This document shows, one piece after another, positions 21,163 to 32,940 of a stretch of 64,000 nt of DNA (the stretch's first letter is position 1; every line of letters begins with the position of its first letter). The DNA comes from Pinus tabuliformis (lineage: Eukaryota; Streptophyta; Pinopsida; Pinales; Pinaceae). The translations under genes were made by a program, and so were the position numbers. The stretch covers positions 454,961,731-455,025,730 of the forward strand of contig CM062810.1 in the NCBI GenBank assembly GCA_031772625.1, read 5' to 3'. Under the pieces are notes generated by a model. The model ran no database searches and was not told the DNA's origin. It saw only the letters and a program-made list of their open reading frames with translations.

Positions 21163-24100
21163 TCACAGCAGTGTTTGTATCATGCCTGTCCACCACTCCT
21201 GAGTAGGCAATTGGTGTCTTAATATTATGCCTAAGGTTTCATCTTCCTCAGTATATTTGTAGTAGTTTGGAGGCACTTCAAAAAGATGTCTGATCTCATT
21301 CACAATGAAAAACAAATTCTCTAGTTTGTCATAGAGACTCTGCCCAGAAGGAGGCCCTGTTTCCTCTGGGACACTTGCTGCTGCAGTGATCTGATTTGTG
21401 GCATATGTATTGACCCTCTTGGCATAGTTTACATGAGATAGTAACCTTCCTGCACTGGTTACTAAGTTGGGAAGGCCTCTGTTATGTAACGCTGTAATTT
21501 TTTCAATGAATATGTTCACCTCTGACTGCATTTCTTGACACCTTCTATCCAATGTTTGTACATGATTTCTCAAAGTGAGAACTCTCTTCACTAGTAAAAT
21601 GGTATCAATTCTGTTAGTGATACCCATTGCTGCCAGCTGAGGGCCAGTTCGGTTGTTCAGGACATTGATCATCCTATTGGCTATTTCAGGCATATTTCCA
21701 AGAGATGCTCTTGCTCTTTGACTTTCTTTTTGGGCCATGCCTATGAGATCCATATGTTTATGGATAGTTTCAATATACTGCCATTGGTCTGTAATAGATT
21801 GACCAATATTGACCCACAGGATCTTCTTCATTTCAACTACAACTTTATCAAGGGAGAGCTCCTTCTCCAGTTCCTTTATTCTCTTCTCAAGAGCCCTTAC
21901 CTCTCTTGTTTTTTCAGCTACACTTTGCTTGGATTTATCATATTTTTCCTCAATGGCAGCCAATTTATCTTTGGTCTCTTGCAGCTCAGCCATCTGTGCT
22001 TCTAAAGCTTCCAGCTCCTTCATCATGTTCTGCATACTTAGGCTGGGTCCCTGATCTGGTGCTGTTGCTGGCGCTGATGTTGAAGGAACAACCTCTGATG
22101 TTTGTCCTGTGGGAGGAGCTGTTGTAGTAGTAGAAAGTGGCACACCTTCAGTGGATGCAGATGTCTGTGCTGGCTACATTGGTGCCTCACCTTGTCTTGA
22201 TTTCAGTGCCACCTCTAGTGCACTCTCTGTTTCCATCAACCTCTTGTATAAACTCAGGAGTAAGGCAACTATATCCTGATCCTTCTTCTGCTCGGCCACT
22301 TCTCCAGTTTGAGGGTGAAGGCTAGCTAGCAGCTTGATATGCTTTCTCATAGCTGCTATTTCTTCATCCCTTTTCTTTAATAATGCTTGCACACCCTTAG
22401 GGTCCTTTGGATCATGACCCAACTCTATGATGATCTCTTCCAAGGACATGATTCTGTTGTCCTTGGCCTGAGATGATGCCTTCTCCAATTCCAGTTGAGC
22501 AGCAGTGTTGTGTAGAGAATTTTGTAATTGGTGTGCCAGCAGGGTCTTATCAGCTAATGTGGAATATATCATTTCCCCGGTTTGTCCGTGTAGCTCAATT
22601 TGATCCAAGGGGTGGATGTCTCTGGCAAAAATTTCCATATTAGTTCTTATATAATCGGCAGTTGTTTGAGGTTGTTGCATGGTGGGCCTGAAATGACTAA
22701 GAGTCATTTTTTGTTCTTGAATGTCATAGGCAGACATTAATCTCTGCTGATTAGTTGGCGCCATTTTCAGGAGATGGTTGTAGATTTGGTGCTTGAGGGG
22801 CTCATTCCTTTTCTTGATGTCAATGAACTGCTGCTTGATGCTAGAGTCTGCCTTTGATTTCTGCCTTGAAGAGCTCACCTGTGCCCCATGTGGGATGTCC
22901 TGTCCTTGCTGTAAAGAACTGGTCGATGTTTCGATACTAGGAGGAGGCATGTTGTCAATTGGCCTCTCCGTTAATTCCTCCTCAGAAAAAGGGTTTAACC
23001 TTTGTCTCTTTTCTCCTTGCTGGTCCATAGAGGTAGTGAGAGGAGTGTCCTCTTGCCTATCCCTCTTCCCTGCCCTGTCCTCATTAGCAGGTGTTTGTAA
23101 AATAGAGGACTCAACTGTTACCTCCTGCCTTGGAGAGATTTGCTCATGTGTTTGTTGTTCTGTGGAGGCAGGTTGTTTGGCCCTGCCTTCCTACTGCTCT
23201 ACTTGCTGCTCCACATTTGGAGGTGATTCTTCTTGCTGCACTGTTTTGCCTTTAGTCATGTCTGCTGCTGGATTAGCTGTTTTGGCAGGTTGCTGAGGAA
23301 TGGTGGATGAAGAGGCAGCTTCTCCACGATGCTGAATGCCTGAAGACCAAACCTGTCCAAAATATTCCAAGTCAACTGCCTTTTCTAAAGTTTTAATGGC
23401 TTTCTCTGCTATTTCTTCTTCAGTATAATCTTCCACTAATGTGCCTTTTTTCCACTCTATTTGATTAGCATATTTTCCAACCTCTGGAATGCTAATGTGG
23501 TCATATGTAGCAAGCCTATGCTTGATTCTTCTGAGGCTTATGAAATGGTTAGGGTCATAGGGTGCCCAATAGAAGCTTGTCTTGAGCTGGAGGGCTTTTA
23601 GCATTTGGTCTGCCTCATCCCAAGCTTTTCTCTCTTATTAAAGATGAATGGACCCAATTGATGCTTAATTTTCAGCTGTGCCTTCTTATTTTTGCTATGG
23701 AAGTGAATCATATCTGCATTGCCGAACTGCCTCAAGTATTATAGTGCAAAGAGTCTCATGGGAACATACTTTGGTAGCCTGTATGGTGCTAACTCACAGC
23801 CATATATCCTGATCACTGTGTGGTCTTGGTAAATGTACCAATCCCCTATGCTATAGTTCTTGGACAACTGAAGGATTTTCTGCGTATCATCAGTGAGTCT
23901 CAGAGGAGGGGAACTCTGCATCAGTGACAAGGTTGGATGAATGAAAAGGTCAATAAACTCACAGTAGTTGTACGGTGAATAATGAATGTGACGACAGACT
24001 GATGTCCAGAATATTACAGATCTTCTGTTTCCCTTTGCATCTAATTTCTTGAGGGAGACAGGGAAGCTGTCAGGCTGATTGTGCAAAAGCAGATGATATA

Positions 24101-24824
24101 TGTAGGAGGTGTACTTGAATACCCTCTCTCTCTCAAATTTCATGAACTATTCATGAATTTTGTTGGCTATAAATGAGGCATAGTCATACTGGACAACAGG
24201 GGGCTGTCCTGGGGTAAAAATGGATAGCACCACCAGTGTTGTCTCATCTACAAACTCACTAGGCTTGAACCCTAGGATGGAAGATATAATGTCCACCAGC
24301 AGTCTCCCTATGTCATTGAACCAGTCATGCAGATAAGGGGGAGGCTGTAGGGGCTGGTACTCTAGGCGCATAAATAATTGACCAATTCTTGTAATTTGTG
24401 AGTTGGAGAGCTTGGCACCCTGCTCTAATAAAAGCTGCATGGAAAGGGGGACCAATGGCCTTGTAGGTTGGAACTGCAACATTTGGTTTATGGCTTCAAG
24501 AGTAATATGGAACAAGACAGAGCGTGAAGGACTTAGAACAACTCTTTGATTGGGGTCATAGTTTGTGCATCATTGGTGAATCAAGTCAGGGAATTCATTG
24601 ACCTGAGGGAGATAGTAAATTGGCAAATTGGATTTCCAGATTCCCAGGAGGTCTGTACCATCTTTGTTCTTTTTTCTCAACTCACAAATTGTTTCTATAT
24701 GGTATGTGTTGCACCTCTCTACAGTTTCTCTCATCTGATAATCTCTGTCAGCAAGGGCTAACCACTCCAGGTTCTTGTGTGGGGAATTTAATGGGGCAAT
24801 GTTCAATGCCACAGGGGTCTCCAT
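21163..24824 (-). pseudogene. LTR-encoded long reading frame, B 3' LTR copy (broken)
   Basis: From ATG at 24824 (METPVALN) to the stop at 21163 the minus strand codes about 1220 residues, in the same layout as the intact copy of element A: globular N-terminal half with CELAPYRLPKYVPMRLFAL, Gln/Pro/Glu-rich linker, helical middle part, coiled coil (ALEKRIKELEKEL) and C-terminal helical part. Breaks are stops at about 24570, 24147, 23739, 23191 and 22174, and a one-base deletion near 23630. All are absent from the 5' LTR copy. Function unknown. The frame must have been open at insertion. Confidence 0.88.
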
Positions 24825-25420
24825 GGTCAATTAATATTTGGAATTATATTTGAAGTTGTTTCTTGGGCACAACAATATAGAGCAGTGGATTTTGAATGAG
24901 CAGGGAAATTTTCAGAGGGGACGAGGCAAATTGGGGTGAAACTGAGTCGAAATGCTCCCGGAGGAATTTCAACGATCAAATGCTGGGATTGGGGAATGCT
25001 TGTTAGGAGAGCTTGCTTGGAAATGGTTCAGTTTGTACCATAAGTTGTGAATTTGTGGCAATTTGGCGCAATGGGGGACTTCTGTGGGTGAACTTGGGAT
25101 AACAATGTGGAAAAGAAGCACTGGTCACTGATGGTTCCTGGTAATTACTGTGTTTTCCCTCTTTTCTAGTTTTTTCGGTGAATTATGCAAAAACCAAGGC
25201 ACGGAGGGGGAAACTGATAAACACCTGGTGCAATCGGACAATGGTGTTGAAAAATAGGTGAATTCAAGGCACCAGCAGCAAGGGAGTAGTCTTCAAAGTT
25301 GGTGGGTAAATGACGTAGCAGCTCATGCAAGAGTACAGTGAGTACTTTTGTAAATAACGCGAAAAAACGAGTTTTTTGGGCAAAATAGGGAAAATTTGGC
25401 CTTTGGCGCCTTTTTTCGGA

Positions 25421-25720
25421 TGACGTTAGTATGACGTCATGGGTGGGGTCAGGTACGAAATGATGACGTGGCGACCATTGAGCGACTCTACGTGGACAGG
25501 TGACATGGCAGACAGCTCGGAGCATTGGCAGATGGGGCGGTGACGCAATGCTGAGGGGGCAATGACGCAAGGGTGGCGTAGGAGTGATGTAAGGCGAAAA
25601 TAGGAGGGCGGTAAGCGGTAATATCGGACCGCTCATAGTACGGGTGTGGATTTTGCAGGAGGCCGCCCGACACAACCCAGGAGCGACACGCGTCTGAGCC
25701 CTGACGTCACCCTCTGACAG
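25421..25720 (-). promoter_or_regulatory. TGACG-rich GC block, B 3' LTR
   Basis: TGACGTTA (25421) and TGACGTCA (25432) are 11 bases apart, followed by TGACGTGG, two TGACGC copies and TGACGTCAC (about 25702). The block is clearly GC-richer than the DNA around it and lies about 600 bases upstream of the LTR frame. TGACG/ACGT sites are bound by plant bZIP factors of the TGA type. Confidence 0.6.
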
Positions 25721-27095
25721 ATTTCGGGCGCTAATGTTCAGTCATTGGGGGTGGTCCGATATTGTCGTGGGCCGTCGAATGGGAGGGCCCGGATCCGACG
25801 GTCGACGGGATGCGGAGGTGATGGATGGATACGGCAGGGATTTAATAATATATTTTTTGTTTTTTTCGGTGAGCGTGCCGAATCATGAACTTTGGAAAAG
25901 CGGTAAAAGTGGGTTTTTAACAAGGTTTATACAAATAGCGCGGATGATGCACTGTGATGGGTTTGTAATGGGGGTAAGGGTAGGAATAGGTTATTAAACT
26001 AACCGAATGTTAGTTTAATCCTTGACTTCAAACGAACCAAATACAACAATACTTTTGATTCTGCACGATTCTCCAAATATTGAACATAGGCTATAATGCC
26101 AAAAAAGGGGGGTATCTACATATTTTGTGGGCTTTTTTCACAATAGTGATATAGTAGTAGGGGAAAAGGGGAACATAGGGTGTTAAATAATATGGTTAGA
26201 AGCCAATGTGAAATGGGGATATGAGAGATTTGGAAGTGAGGAATAGGGAACTAAGTTTGGTGATTAAACTTAGATTTTTTAGAAGTAGATGGGAAATGAT
26301 TTTACACAAGAAATGTGGCTTCTTTTCGGAGAAGAAAGTTAAAACTTGTCATGAAATTTCCAAGAAGAAATACAAGGAGGATTGTCTAGGAAAGTCCTGA
26401 AGTGTTCCATGGGATGTTAGAAAGAGGGTCTTTGGGGGAAAACAGGGGAGTTAGACATGCTTCTATATTTTGCCTTCAAAATGATGCATAGATACCTTTG
26501 CAACTCCCAACATATGCTTTCCTGATCAAGGCCAAAACTGAATAGGATCAGGATTCTGCAACTTTTGGCTACCTACCCAACTTAGAACCTAGCATTTTTT
26601 GTTTCTTCAGGGAGGGTGCACTTAGACTTGCAAACCCTCGTATGCTCTTTTCCTTTTGTTGCCCTCCTATCTAAATCTACCCTTATATCTTCCAAGGGCC
26701 CATATTAAGCTAGTGGGTTCCTTCTTTCTCTATCCAGCTAGTCATTTGTCAAGCTTGAACTGTTTGAACAGGTACTCATCACCTACTCTAAAACAAGCAA
26801 TTTAAAACATGGCATGGCCCAGTTTGAACTGTTGAGCCATACATCAAGATAGCAGTGGCATTTTGATTAGCCACTTTCCTGGTCTTTCTTTGGGGTTCAT
26901 TTCAATTCTTTTTTCTTTTGACCAATTCATTTTCTTGCCCTTTGATTATTCTTTTAAGGCATACCCTCTTTACATTTTTTAACTTTTTGCTTTGTTCACC
27001 AAAAATGGAACCTTTGTTTCATCAAAGATGATCATTTTTAGCATTTCCACTGTCAATCATGAAATATGAAACCCTATTGGTATAGGAGGCTAACA

Positions 27096-27116
27096 GTGGC
27101 TCCCCTTGGGGATGAC
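27096..27116 (-). other. Polypurine tract of element B
   Basis: On the minus strand the DNA before the 3' LTR reads CCCCAAGGGGAGCCAC and then TGTTAG. A purine-rich tract ending at the LTR border primes plus-strand synthesis. 27117-27488 between this and the integrase stop holds no gene. Confidence 0.75.
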
Positions 27117-27488
27117 TTTTCCAGCTGAAAAGTCAAGATCAGCAGGTCAGATTGCCTTCTTTTTCCACCCTTCTGCAATTTAACTCTTCCTTTTATTGAA
27201 CATGTAACATTTGAATCCATGAAACTTGCATGCAATACTCCTTAAGCTGATCTGCTGTGAAATTGCAGCCTTGTTTTTGCCTTGCTTCTCTGACTTTTTC
27301 TCATCTCCCAGATAGTTTCCAAGTACTTTCTCTCATTTTCCCATGCCAAAGTGAATAGTATTCATCAAAATAGTGCAACACCTTAGTTTTTCTCAAAATC
27401 TTCTTTATTTGGAGCTCTAACTATCCGCTGGAAATAAACATACTGAAATTACAAATTTATGTACAATATACAATTGAGCAGTGCTTGA

Positions 27489-28565
27489 TCAGAGGGGATC
27501 AAAGTAATGTTTGAGCATCCTCCCATTGACTGGGCCTTCCTCAGTGTTTGAGCTGTCCAAGCTCTTTAGAAAATAAGTGTTATTACCTTGTACAACATAA
27601 ATTACATAAGGTCCCTTCCATAAGAAGTCAAATTTCCCATGTTTTCCTTTGTCCTCCCTCCTGGAATCCCATCTTAGCACTTTGTTTCCTATAGAGAATT
27701 CTTCAGCTTTGGTTCTTTTGTCAAATATTCTTTTGATCTTTTCTTGCAGTACTTGGGTTCTTTCATAGACTTCCTCCCTTGTTTGCTGCAGGTGAATTGT
27801 CTGATTGATCCTTCTCTGAATGTCATTTGGCTCAGCTTGTATCTCTTGCAGTAACTTGATTACAGGAACACCTAAAGATGAAGGGAACCTTGCTTCCATT
27901 CCATAAAATAGTTCATATGGACTTGTACCAATGGATCTTTTGGTGGTTAGTTTATCTGCCCATAGAGCATTCATTAACTTCTTATGCCAATTCTTTTTGT
28001 TTTCTTCCAAAACTTTTTTGATGATGTTGATTAGGCTTTTATTGGAAGACTCAGCTAGGCCATTGCCTTGAGGATAATAAGCTGTGGAATGACCTAAGGT
28101 CATATGATATTTGTGGCAAAAGTTGATCATTTTTTTGGACTTGAAAGTGGGAGCATTGTCTATGATAATTTTGTGTGGGCAGCCAAATCTGGACAAGATG
28201 TTGGTCTCTAGAAATTGTATGATAATGGAGTCATTGGCCTGCCTACATGGGACAACTTCTATCCATTTGGTGAAATAGTTTGTAGTAGTCAGAATCCACC
28301 TATGCTGGCCAGAGGATAGGGGGTGAATTTCACCAATAAAGTCTAAACCCCATTGCTGGAATGGTCTCTCAGTTGAAACAGGTTTGAGTGGTAAAGGCAA
28401 CAACTTTCTCTTCCCTTCAAAGATTTGACATTTGTGACAAGACATTACAAATTTTCTCACATCAGTAAACAAGGAGGGCCAATAAAAACCAGCCCTTAGG
28501 ATTTTATCAGCTGTGGATTTCTAGTATAAGTGTCCTCCACAGTCACCTACATGAAATTCTTTGAG
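27489..28565 (-). pseudogene. Element B integrase
   Basis: The zinc finger begins upstream of 28521 (FHVGDCGGH) and, after one TAG stop (28521-28523), goes on with CHKCQIFEG. The core has all three catalytic residues: Asp in LDFIGEI, Asp in IIIDNAPTF and Glu in NGLAESSNK. The C-terminal domain shows the GPY motif in FLWKGPYVIYVV. The frame 28472-27489 is open for 327 codons. Integrase inserts the DNA copy. Only the single stop in the linker of the zinc finger spoils it. Confidence 0.88.
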
Positions 28566-29240
28566 GACATTGTCAGTTTCATCCCATGTTGAGAAATTAA
28601 GTAAGATCCCTTCATGATTTCTCCAAAACAAATCACTGTTAATAATACAAAATTTTGATGCTTTCATTTTCAAGAACCTTTTCTTAGTTTTGGACAACCC
28701 TGGAGGAGCTTGCAGGTTTAACAATACAAAACATATATCAGTATACCAAGGGGATTGCATAAAGGCTTCGTTGATCTGTGGAGTCGCCATCTCTTGTTCA
28801 TTTTCCAGTTCATTAATGTCAAGGGCTTGGAAATTGGTTTCAGCCATCAACTTGGCTAGGCCCTCTCCTTTTATCAATTTGGTAGGCTTGATTTCCATGT
28901 CATATTCTAAGATTTTGGCGATCCATTTGCCCCTCCTACCTTCAATTCCTTCTTGGGTCAAAATGTCTTTCACTACTGCATTTGGGACATAGGAAATGAT
29001 CTGGGAGTACAGGTTATAGATTCTAAAGTCCTTGATTGCTTTCACCAGTGCATAGGCTTATTTTTCCATGAACTGATATTTCAATGGGGCATCCCTAAGA
29101 GCTCTGCTAAAGAATGCAATAGGTTTTTCACAGCCTTGGTCATCTTTTTGTAGTAGAACAACAACAATTGTATGCTCAGAAGAAAAATAAAAAATGATGA
29201 AATCTCTATCAAATCTAGGGCTTCTTAGGACTGGTGTGTT
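28566..29240 (-). pseudogene. Element B RNase H after RT
   Basis: The pieces FIIFYFSSEHTIVVVLLQKD, KPIAFFSRALRDAPLKY and KAIKDFRIYNLYSQ are the Ty3-type RNase H/connection fold that follows RT, and WIAKILEYDMEIKPTKLIKGEGLAKLMAE is its end. One stop lies between 29058 and 29045. Some catalytic acids look replaced (FYFSSE where DAS is usual), as in elements whose working RNase H is the second, archaeal-type one. Confidence 0.7.
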
Positions 29241-29838
29241 TGTCAATGTTCTTTTAATATCCTCAAAGGCTTGTCTAGCTTCTAAGGTCCATTTGACCTT
29301 GGAGTCCTTTTTTAGCATGTCGTTTAACAGTCTTGTGAGCTCAGCCAGATTTGGAATGAACCTTCTGAAGAAGTTGATTTTTCCTAGAAAGCTTTGGAGT
29401 TCCTTGATGTTTCTTGGATGTGGTACTTGTAGGATGGCTTGAATTCTGTCTGGATCAATCCTAATACCATCTTTTGAGATTATATGTCCTAAGAGTTTAC
29501 CTTCCTCTAGCCTAAACAGTGATTTCTTTGGATTTAAAGATATGCCATATTTTCTACAAATTGTGAAAACTTGCCTCAAGTGTTCTAAATGTTCTTGGTC
29601 TGATTTTGAGAAGGCAGTTAGATCATCCAGGTAGACCACTAGAAAATCATGAATTTCCTTGGCGAAGGCTATATCCATTGCTCTTTGGAAGGTATCCCCT
29701 CCATTATTAAGCCCAAAAGGCATTTTGACATATTTGAAAGTTCCCCAAGGTGTTGTGACGGCAGTTTTGTCTTGGTCATCTGGGTGTACTAGAATCTGAT
29801 TGAATCCTGAAAAACCATATAACAATGAGATCCTAGAG
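29050..29838 (-). pseudogene. Element B reverse transcriptase, C-terminal part
   Basis: After the site of element C the RT goes on with the palm: YGFSGFNQILVHPDDQ, MPFGLNNGGDTFQRAMD, catalytic VVYLDDLTAFS, then LGHIISKDGIRIDPDRI and FLGKINFFRRFIPN. This is the RT form of the Athila/Tat branch. The N-terminal part is at 46745-47000. The frame is open from the insertion site to the RNase H. The catalytic Asp pair is intact. Confidence 0.9.
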
Positions 29839-29843
29839 GCTCC
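29839..29843. repeat. Target-site duplication GCTCC, left of element C
   Basis: GCTCC directly precedes TGTTATAGAC. The same five bases follow C's 3' LTR at 46745-46749. Confidence 0.92.
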
Positions 29844-30428
29844 TGTTATAGACATTTTTGTGCCTTACAGCTATAAGCATGAAATGTCCATAAACCAAGG
29901 GATCCTAACTCCCTAAAGATGTTGTTCCAGCTCCTAAATAATCAAGGTCAACAAATCACAGCTTCTCCTAGAAGTTCTCCACCAGAAATTGCTCAAAACT
30001 AGTCAAATCAGGATCAATTCAGAGGCTCCACTAGCTGCCTGCATTGCAAAGCACCCAAATACACTGGCTAGGTGCATTGCAATGCAGGTGAATGCACTAC
30101 CAGGGTGCGTTGAGCGGGAAATGACAAATGGCAAGCTCATTCAACGAGGTGGAAAGACAATGGAAGCTTCTAGAATCTTCTCCAATGACACTTACCTCAA
30201 TGAATTCGACCAGTGATGAGTAAGAGGCTCTCAGCCTCCAAGTGGAAGCAAGAACTGACAGAGAGAAGCCACAAGTCAAAACATAAGCTGACTCATCCTC
30301 TCTGCTTACATCTATATATGGATCCCTCACCCAGAGATCCAGGAGGCTGGAATTTTGTACTTTGTAGAGAATTGTTGTTGGTTTGAGATTGAGATTAGTG
30401 CATTGGGTGATTTATGCTTTGTTGGAGG
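29844..30428 (+). mobile_element. 5' LTR of element C, first part
   Basis: It starts TGTTATAGACATTTTTGTG and matches 45702-46286 of the 3' LTR. It is cut at 30428, in GGAGG, by element A. Its last 100 bases hold TCTATATATGGATCC (about 30310), a TATA box. Confidence 0.92.
30424..30428. repeat. Target-site duplication GGAGG, left of element A
   Basis: GGAGG precedes TGTTAACACC at 30429 and is repeated at 39960-39964 after A's LTR. In C's 3' LTR the site is present once. Confidence 0.92.
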
Positions 30429-30453
30429 TGTTAACACCCAGGTTGTTCCCTAT
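30429..30453 (-). other. Remnant 25 bp of 3' LTR and deletion junction of element A
   Basis: TGTTAACACCCAGGTTGTTC and the next five bases equal the inner end of A's 5' LTR at 32962-32986. At 30454 the sequence switches into the protease end (GQPKRLYRE on the minus strand). The joint has only about three shared bases (TAT), as in illegitimate recombination or template switching. Confidence 0.88.
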
Positions 30454-32350
30454 AAAGTCTTTTTGGTTGTCCAAAGACAGAGATGGTTGCATATGACATG
30501 TCTAACTGCAGGGAGCCTTGAAGCTTTGCTCCCCATGATCTTGATAATAGCATTCCATACTTGGGTGGGATATCAGCAACAACAACATCCATCAAAATGG
30601 TCTTGTTGGGGAATTGGACCAGGGACACACACAAATCCTTAATTAGACCCAGGCACTTGACTTGACTAGAATCAAAAGAAAACAAGTCTTTGTATGGTCT
30701 TGTGATATCTAAGTTTAATCTTTCCATGACTGCTTTTGGCATCAGATTATGAGAGGCTCCTGAGTCAAACATTGCATTGTGCAGAATTTTGTCATGTACA
30801 TGTAAGCTGACATAAAACGGTAAAACCCCTGTGACTACTGTTTTTCCATCTACCTCTGGACCAAATAGTAACTCTGGAGTGTCATCTAATACATTTACAT
30901 CATCTTTGCTATTGGTGAGCTGAAGGGATTTTTTAATCTGTTGTTTGTACATGTCATGCTTTGCTAGCTCTGAGAGGGGAATTGCTACCTTTAACTTGCC
31001 AATCTCTACTCCTAGGTCAAAGGGTTTGTCAATTTGCAATTTGGGATCACGGGTAGCAGTTCTTTCTTTGTTTATTACATCTTCTGGTGGGATTCCCTCT
31101 TGATTTTGGAACCTGGCCCTAATATTGATGTCTTGAGGGGCCATATTTGGGTTAGGCTCAGAGGATAAGGTTGCCATGGGTTGTTTTGATGGGGACAGTG
31201 GTTCAGTAACCTCTTCAACCACTACTTCCTTTGTAGGCAAGTTTGGCACATGATCAGGTTCAGTGACTGAGCTTGCTTTGGTTTGCTGTTTTTCTTTTAT
31301 CTTTTCGGGTTGATTTACATTTACAGTCCTACTCCTTAGTTTGTATTGTTTGTGGACTTCATAGACAGCAGTGTCATATCCTTGTTTAAAATCAAAGGAT
31401 TCCCCTGACTTAGTTTGAAATGTATTGCTCTCATCCTCCTCATGGTCTTCTTGGGTTAAGAATACATGATTTTTGCCATCCAGACCTATTAAATTGATTT
31501 CGGGGTCTTCATTTAGCTGATTTGCAGAAGAAGTTTCTGCATAGTTTTCTTGAAAAGGGGGTCTGATATCTTGGTCAGCATTAGTCTTTCCTATATTGGG
31601 GTTCTGGACTCTCCTGAAATTTGGGTTTCTAGGAGGATTGTTTTGTGGTGCCTCCCATGATGATTTTCTTTCTACTGATTCCACTCTCTCCCCCAACCTC
31701 TTCATGCTATTTAGAATTGCATCTAGCTTTTGGTCAAAACCCGAGGGTTCTTCTTTGAAGCCAGTTTTCTTTTCCAGCTTTGCCCTGTTTCTTTTGGCAA
31801 TTAGGTTGGCCTCTACAGTGACTGCAACCCTTTGAGCTTCTGCAAGGGTTGGAGGGTCTCTTTCTCTCAACTGATAGGCCATATCAGAATCAAAACCATC
31901 AGGGAAATTATAAAGGGCCAAATCAGGAGGGGGTCTTAAGTTCTGAGGGATAGCATTGTATATGTTGTTAAACCTGGCACAATACTCTAACACTGTCTCT
32001 TGGGGACCTCTTTTAATAGTGTTATATTCACCAAGTATGTGGTGGGGATCTCTCTTTTTCTCCCATCTGTTAGTAAATTCCTGGTATAAAACTTCAGGGG
32101 TTGCAATTGAATTTGCATTTAAGGACCTAAACCAAGTTCTGACATCCCCAGTTAAGCTTTGAACAAAGATTCTCATCCTGACACTATCATCATCAATTTC
32201 ATAGGTCTCAAAGTGGTCTTGCATCTTTTTAGCATGCTGGATGGCCGTCAAAGGGCCATGGGAATCAAAAAATGAGAGTCTGGTTTGATAATCTTGGGGT
32301 AGGGCTGGAGCATTGGCTGGAATCTGCAATGGTGCATATCTGTTAGCCAT
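30431..32350 (-). CDS. Element A gag-protease, open but truncated
   Basis: From ATG at 32350 (MANRYAPLQ) 639 codons are open. Residues 20-170 hold the retrotransposon gag core (FVQSLTGDVRTWFRSLNAN, FTNRWEKKRDP, VLEYCARFNNIYNAIP). A charged Asn/Gln/Pro-rich part follows. About residues 510-620 form the aspartic protease with the active site MFDSGASHNLMP and the strand GMLLSRSW. No CCHC knuckle is seen. The last four residues and stop come from the LTR remnant at the deletion joint. The same frame stays open for about 110 more codons upstream of the ATG. Gag would form particles and the protease would cut the polyprotein. Product may be stable because both domains are whole. Confidence 0.85.
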   Translation of the reverse strand: MANRYAPLQIPANAPALPQDYQTRLSFFDSHGPLTAIQHAKKMQDHFETYEIDDDSVRMRIFVQSLTGDVRTWFRSLNANSIATPEVLYQEFTNRWEKKRDPHHILGEYNTIKRGPQETVLEYCARFNNIYNAIPQNLRPPPDLALYNFPDGFDSDMAYQLRERDPPTLAEAQRVAVTVEANLIAKRNRAKLEKKTGFKEEPSGFDQKLDAILNSMKRLGERVESVERKSSWEAPQNNPPRNPNFRRVQNPNIGKTNADQDIRPPFQENYAETSSANQLNEDPEINLIGLDGKNHVFLTQEDHEEDESNTFQTKSGESFDFKQGYDTAVYEVHKQYKLRSRTVNVNQPEKIKEKQQTKASSVTEPDHVPNLPTKEVVVEEVTEPLSPSKQPMATLSSEPNPNMAPQDINIRARFQNQEGIPPEDVINKERTATRDPKLQIDKPFDLGVEIGKLKVAIPLSELAKHDMYKQQIKKSLQLTNSKDDVNVLDDTPELLFGPEVDGKTVVTGVLPFYVSLHVHDKILHNAMFDSGASHNLMPKAVMERLNLDITRPYKDLFSFDSSQVKCLGLIKDLCVSLVQFPNKTILMDVVVADIPPKYGMLLSRSWGAKLQGSLQLDMSYATISVFGQPKRLYREQPGC

Positions 32351-32722
32351 GTTTATAGGGTTAATAGGGTTGATAGGAACAAATGGGACAACTGGGATTA
32401 CGGGTGTACTGGGGTTAATAGGATGGGTAACAAGTGGAGAACTGGTTGAGCGAGTATGTGCAGATGGTGAAGATGGAAAGGTAGGACTTTGAGGGGTTGA
32501 AGATGAACTAGGGGAATTGGGTGTGGAACGAAAAAGGACTTTGCAAGGAGTGGGAATGAGGATGGGTTGGTCTGACCTTATATCTGAATCAGCAGGTTTA
32601 TCCTGCTTGTGCTGTTTCCTTATGTTCTTTGGGATGATATTTGGGTTATCAACAATGATGGGTTGATCAGGGTCAGGGTGTGCCCTAGTATGCCTTGGGT
32701 TTCTTTTAGGAGCCAGCTTCTA
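32351..32722 (-). other. Open Pro/Ser-rich extension upstream of the gag ATG, element A
   Basis: Going upstream from MANRY, the minus-strand frame has no stop back to TAG at about 32720, and codes a Pro/Ser-rich stretch with APKRNPRHTRAHPDPDQP. Element B has a matching open stretch (50571-50236) starting VPKKRTRHTRSNPDPN. Neither has an ATG. A non-AUG start or a splice joint is implied. Confidence 0.6.
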
Positions 32723-32940
32723 AGTGTTCTTTCAGAACTTTATACAGAAGTTTTGTATTTACAAGGGCAAAATAAGAACTCTGGAATGACTGTATATGTT
32801 TCAAGGCTAGGATAAGTTTCCCTAGTTAGCTCTTCCCTAAGACTGCCCCTGTATTAGAGAAACAGTCCTAAGATGTCTTGGCTAGTTTCAGGCTTGATGA
32901 AAGCTTTGGAAGATAGATAGTGATTGAATAGTCTTAGGTT

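Larger units (their letters stand above)
19928..27095 (-). mobile_element. 3' LTR of element B (7168 bp)
   Basis: It is bounded by TGTTATC at the low end and CTAACA at the high end (TG...CA on the minus strand as well), and is almost identical to 50704-57877 along its length. On the minus strand it holds, in order: an outer ~1.2 kb, an AT stretch, a GC-rich TGACG block (25420-25720), the long LTR reading frame (24824-21163), a TATATATA at 20765-20772 and about 840 bases to the end. Shared small differences with the 5' LTR are few. Confidence 0.93.

Noticed and set aside
22793..23296. Plus-strand frame of 167 codons, Cys/Ser-rich, present in both B LTRs (also 53567-54070).
   Set aside because: It is antisense to the Gln/Ser-rich linker of the LTR protein. 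Openness follows from that strand's codon content.
25166..25675. Open frame of 169 codons on the minus strand in the GC block of B's 3' LTR, also open at 55948-56457, with a partial look-alike in A (38409-38939).
   Set aside because: There is no ATG at its start, the sequence is Pro/His/Arg-rich as expected from GC-rich DNA, and the only shared part (HDVMLTSS) is the TGACGTCA site itself. I treat it as regulatory DNA, not a gene.
29989..30216. Short frames in both LTRs of element C (also 45847-46074).
   Set aside because: They are short, have no motif, and their changes between copies are not silent-biased. They are ordinary LTR sequence.
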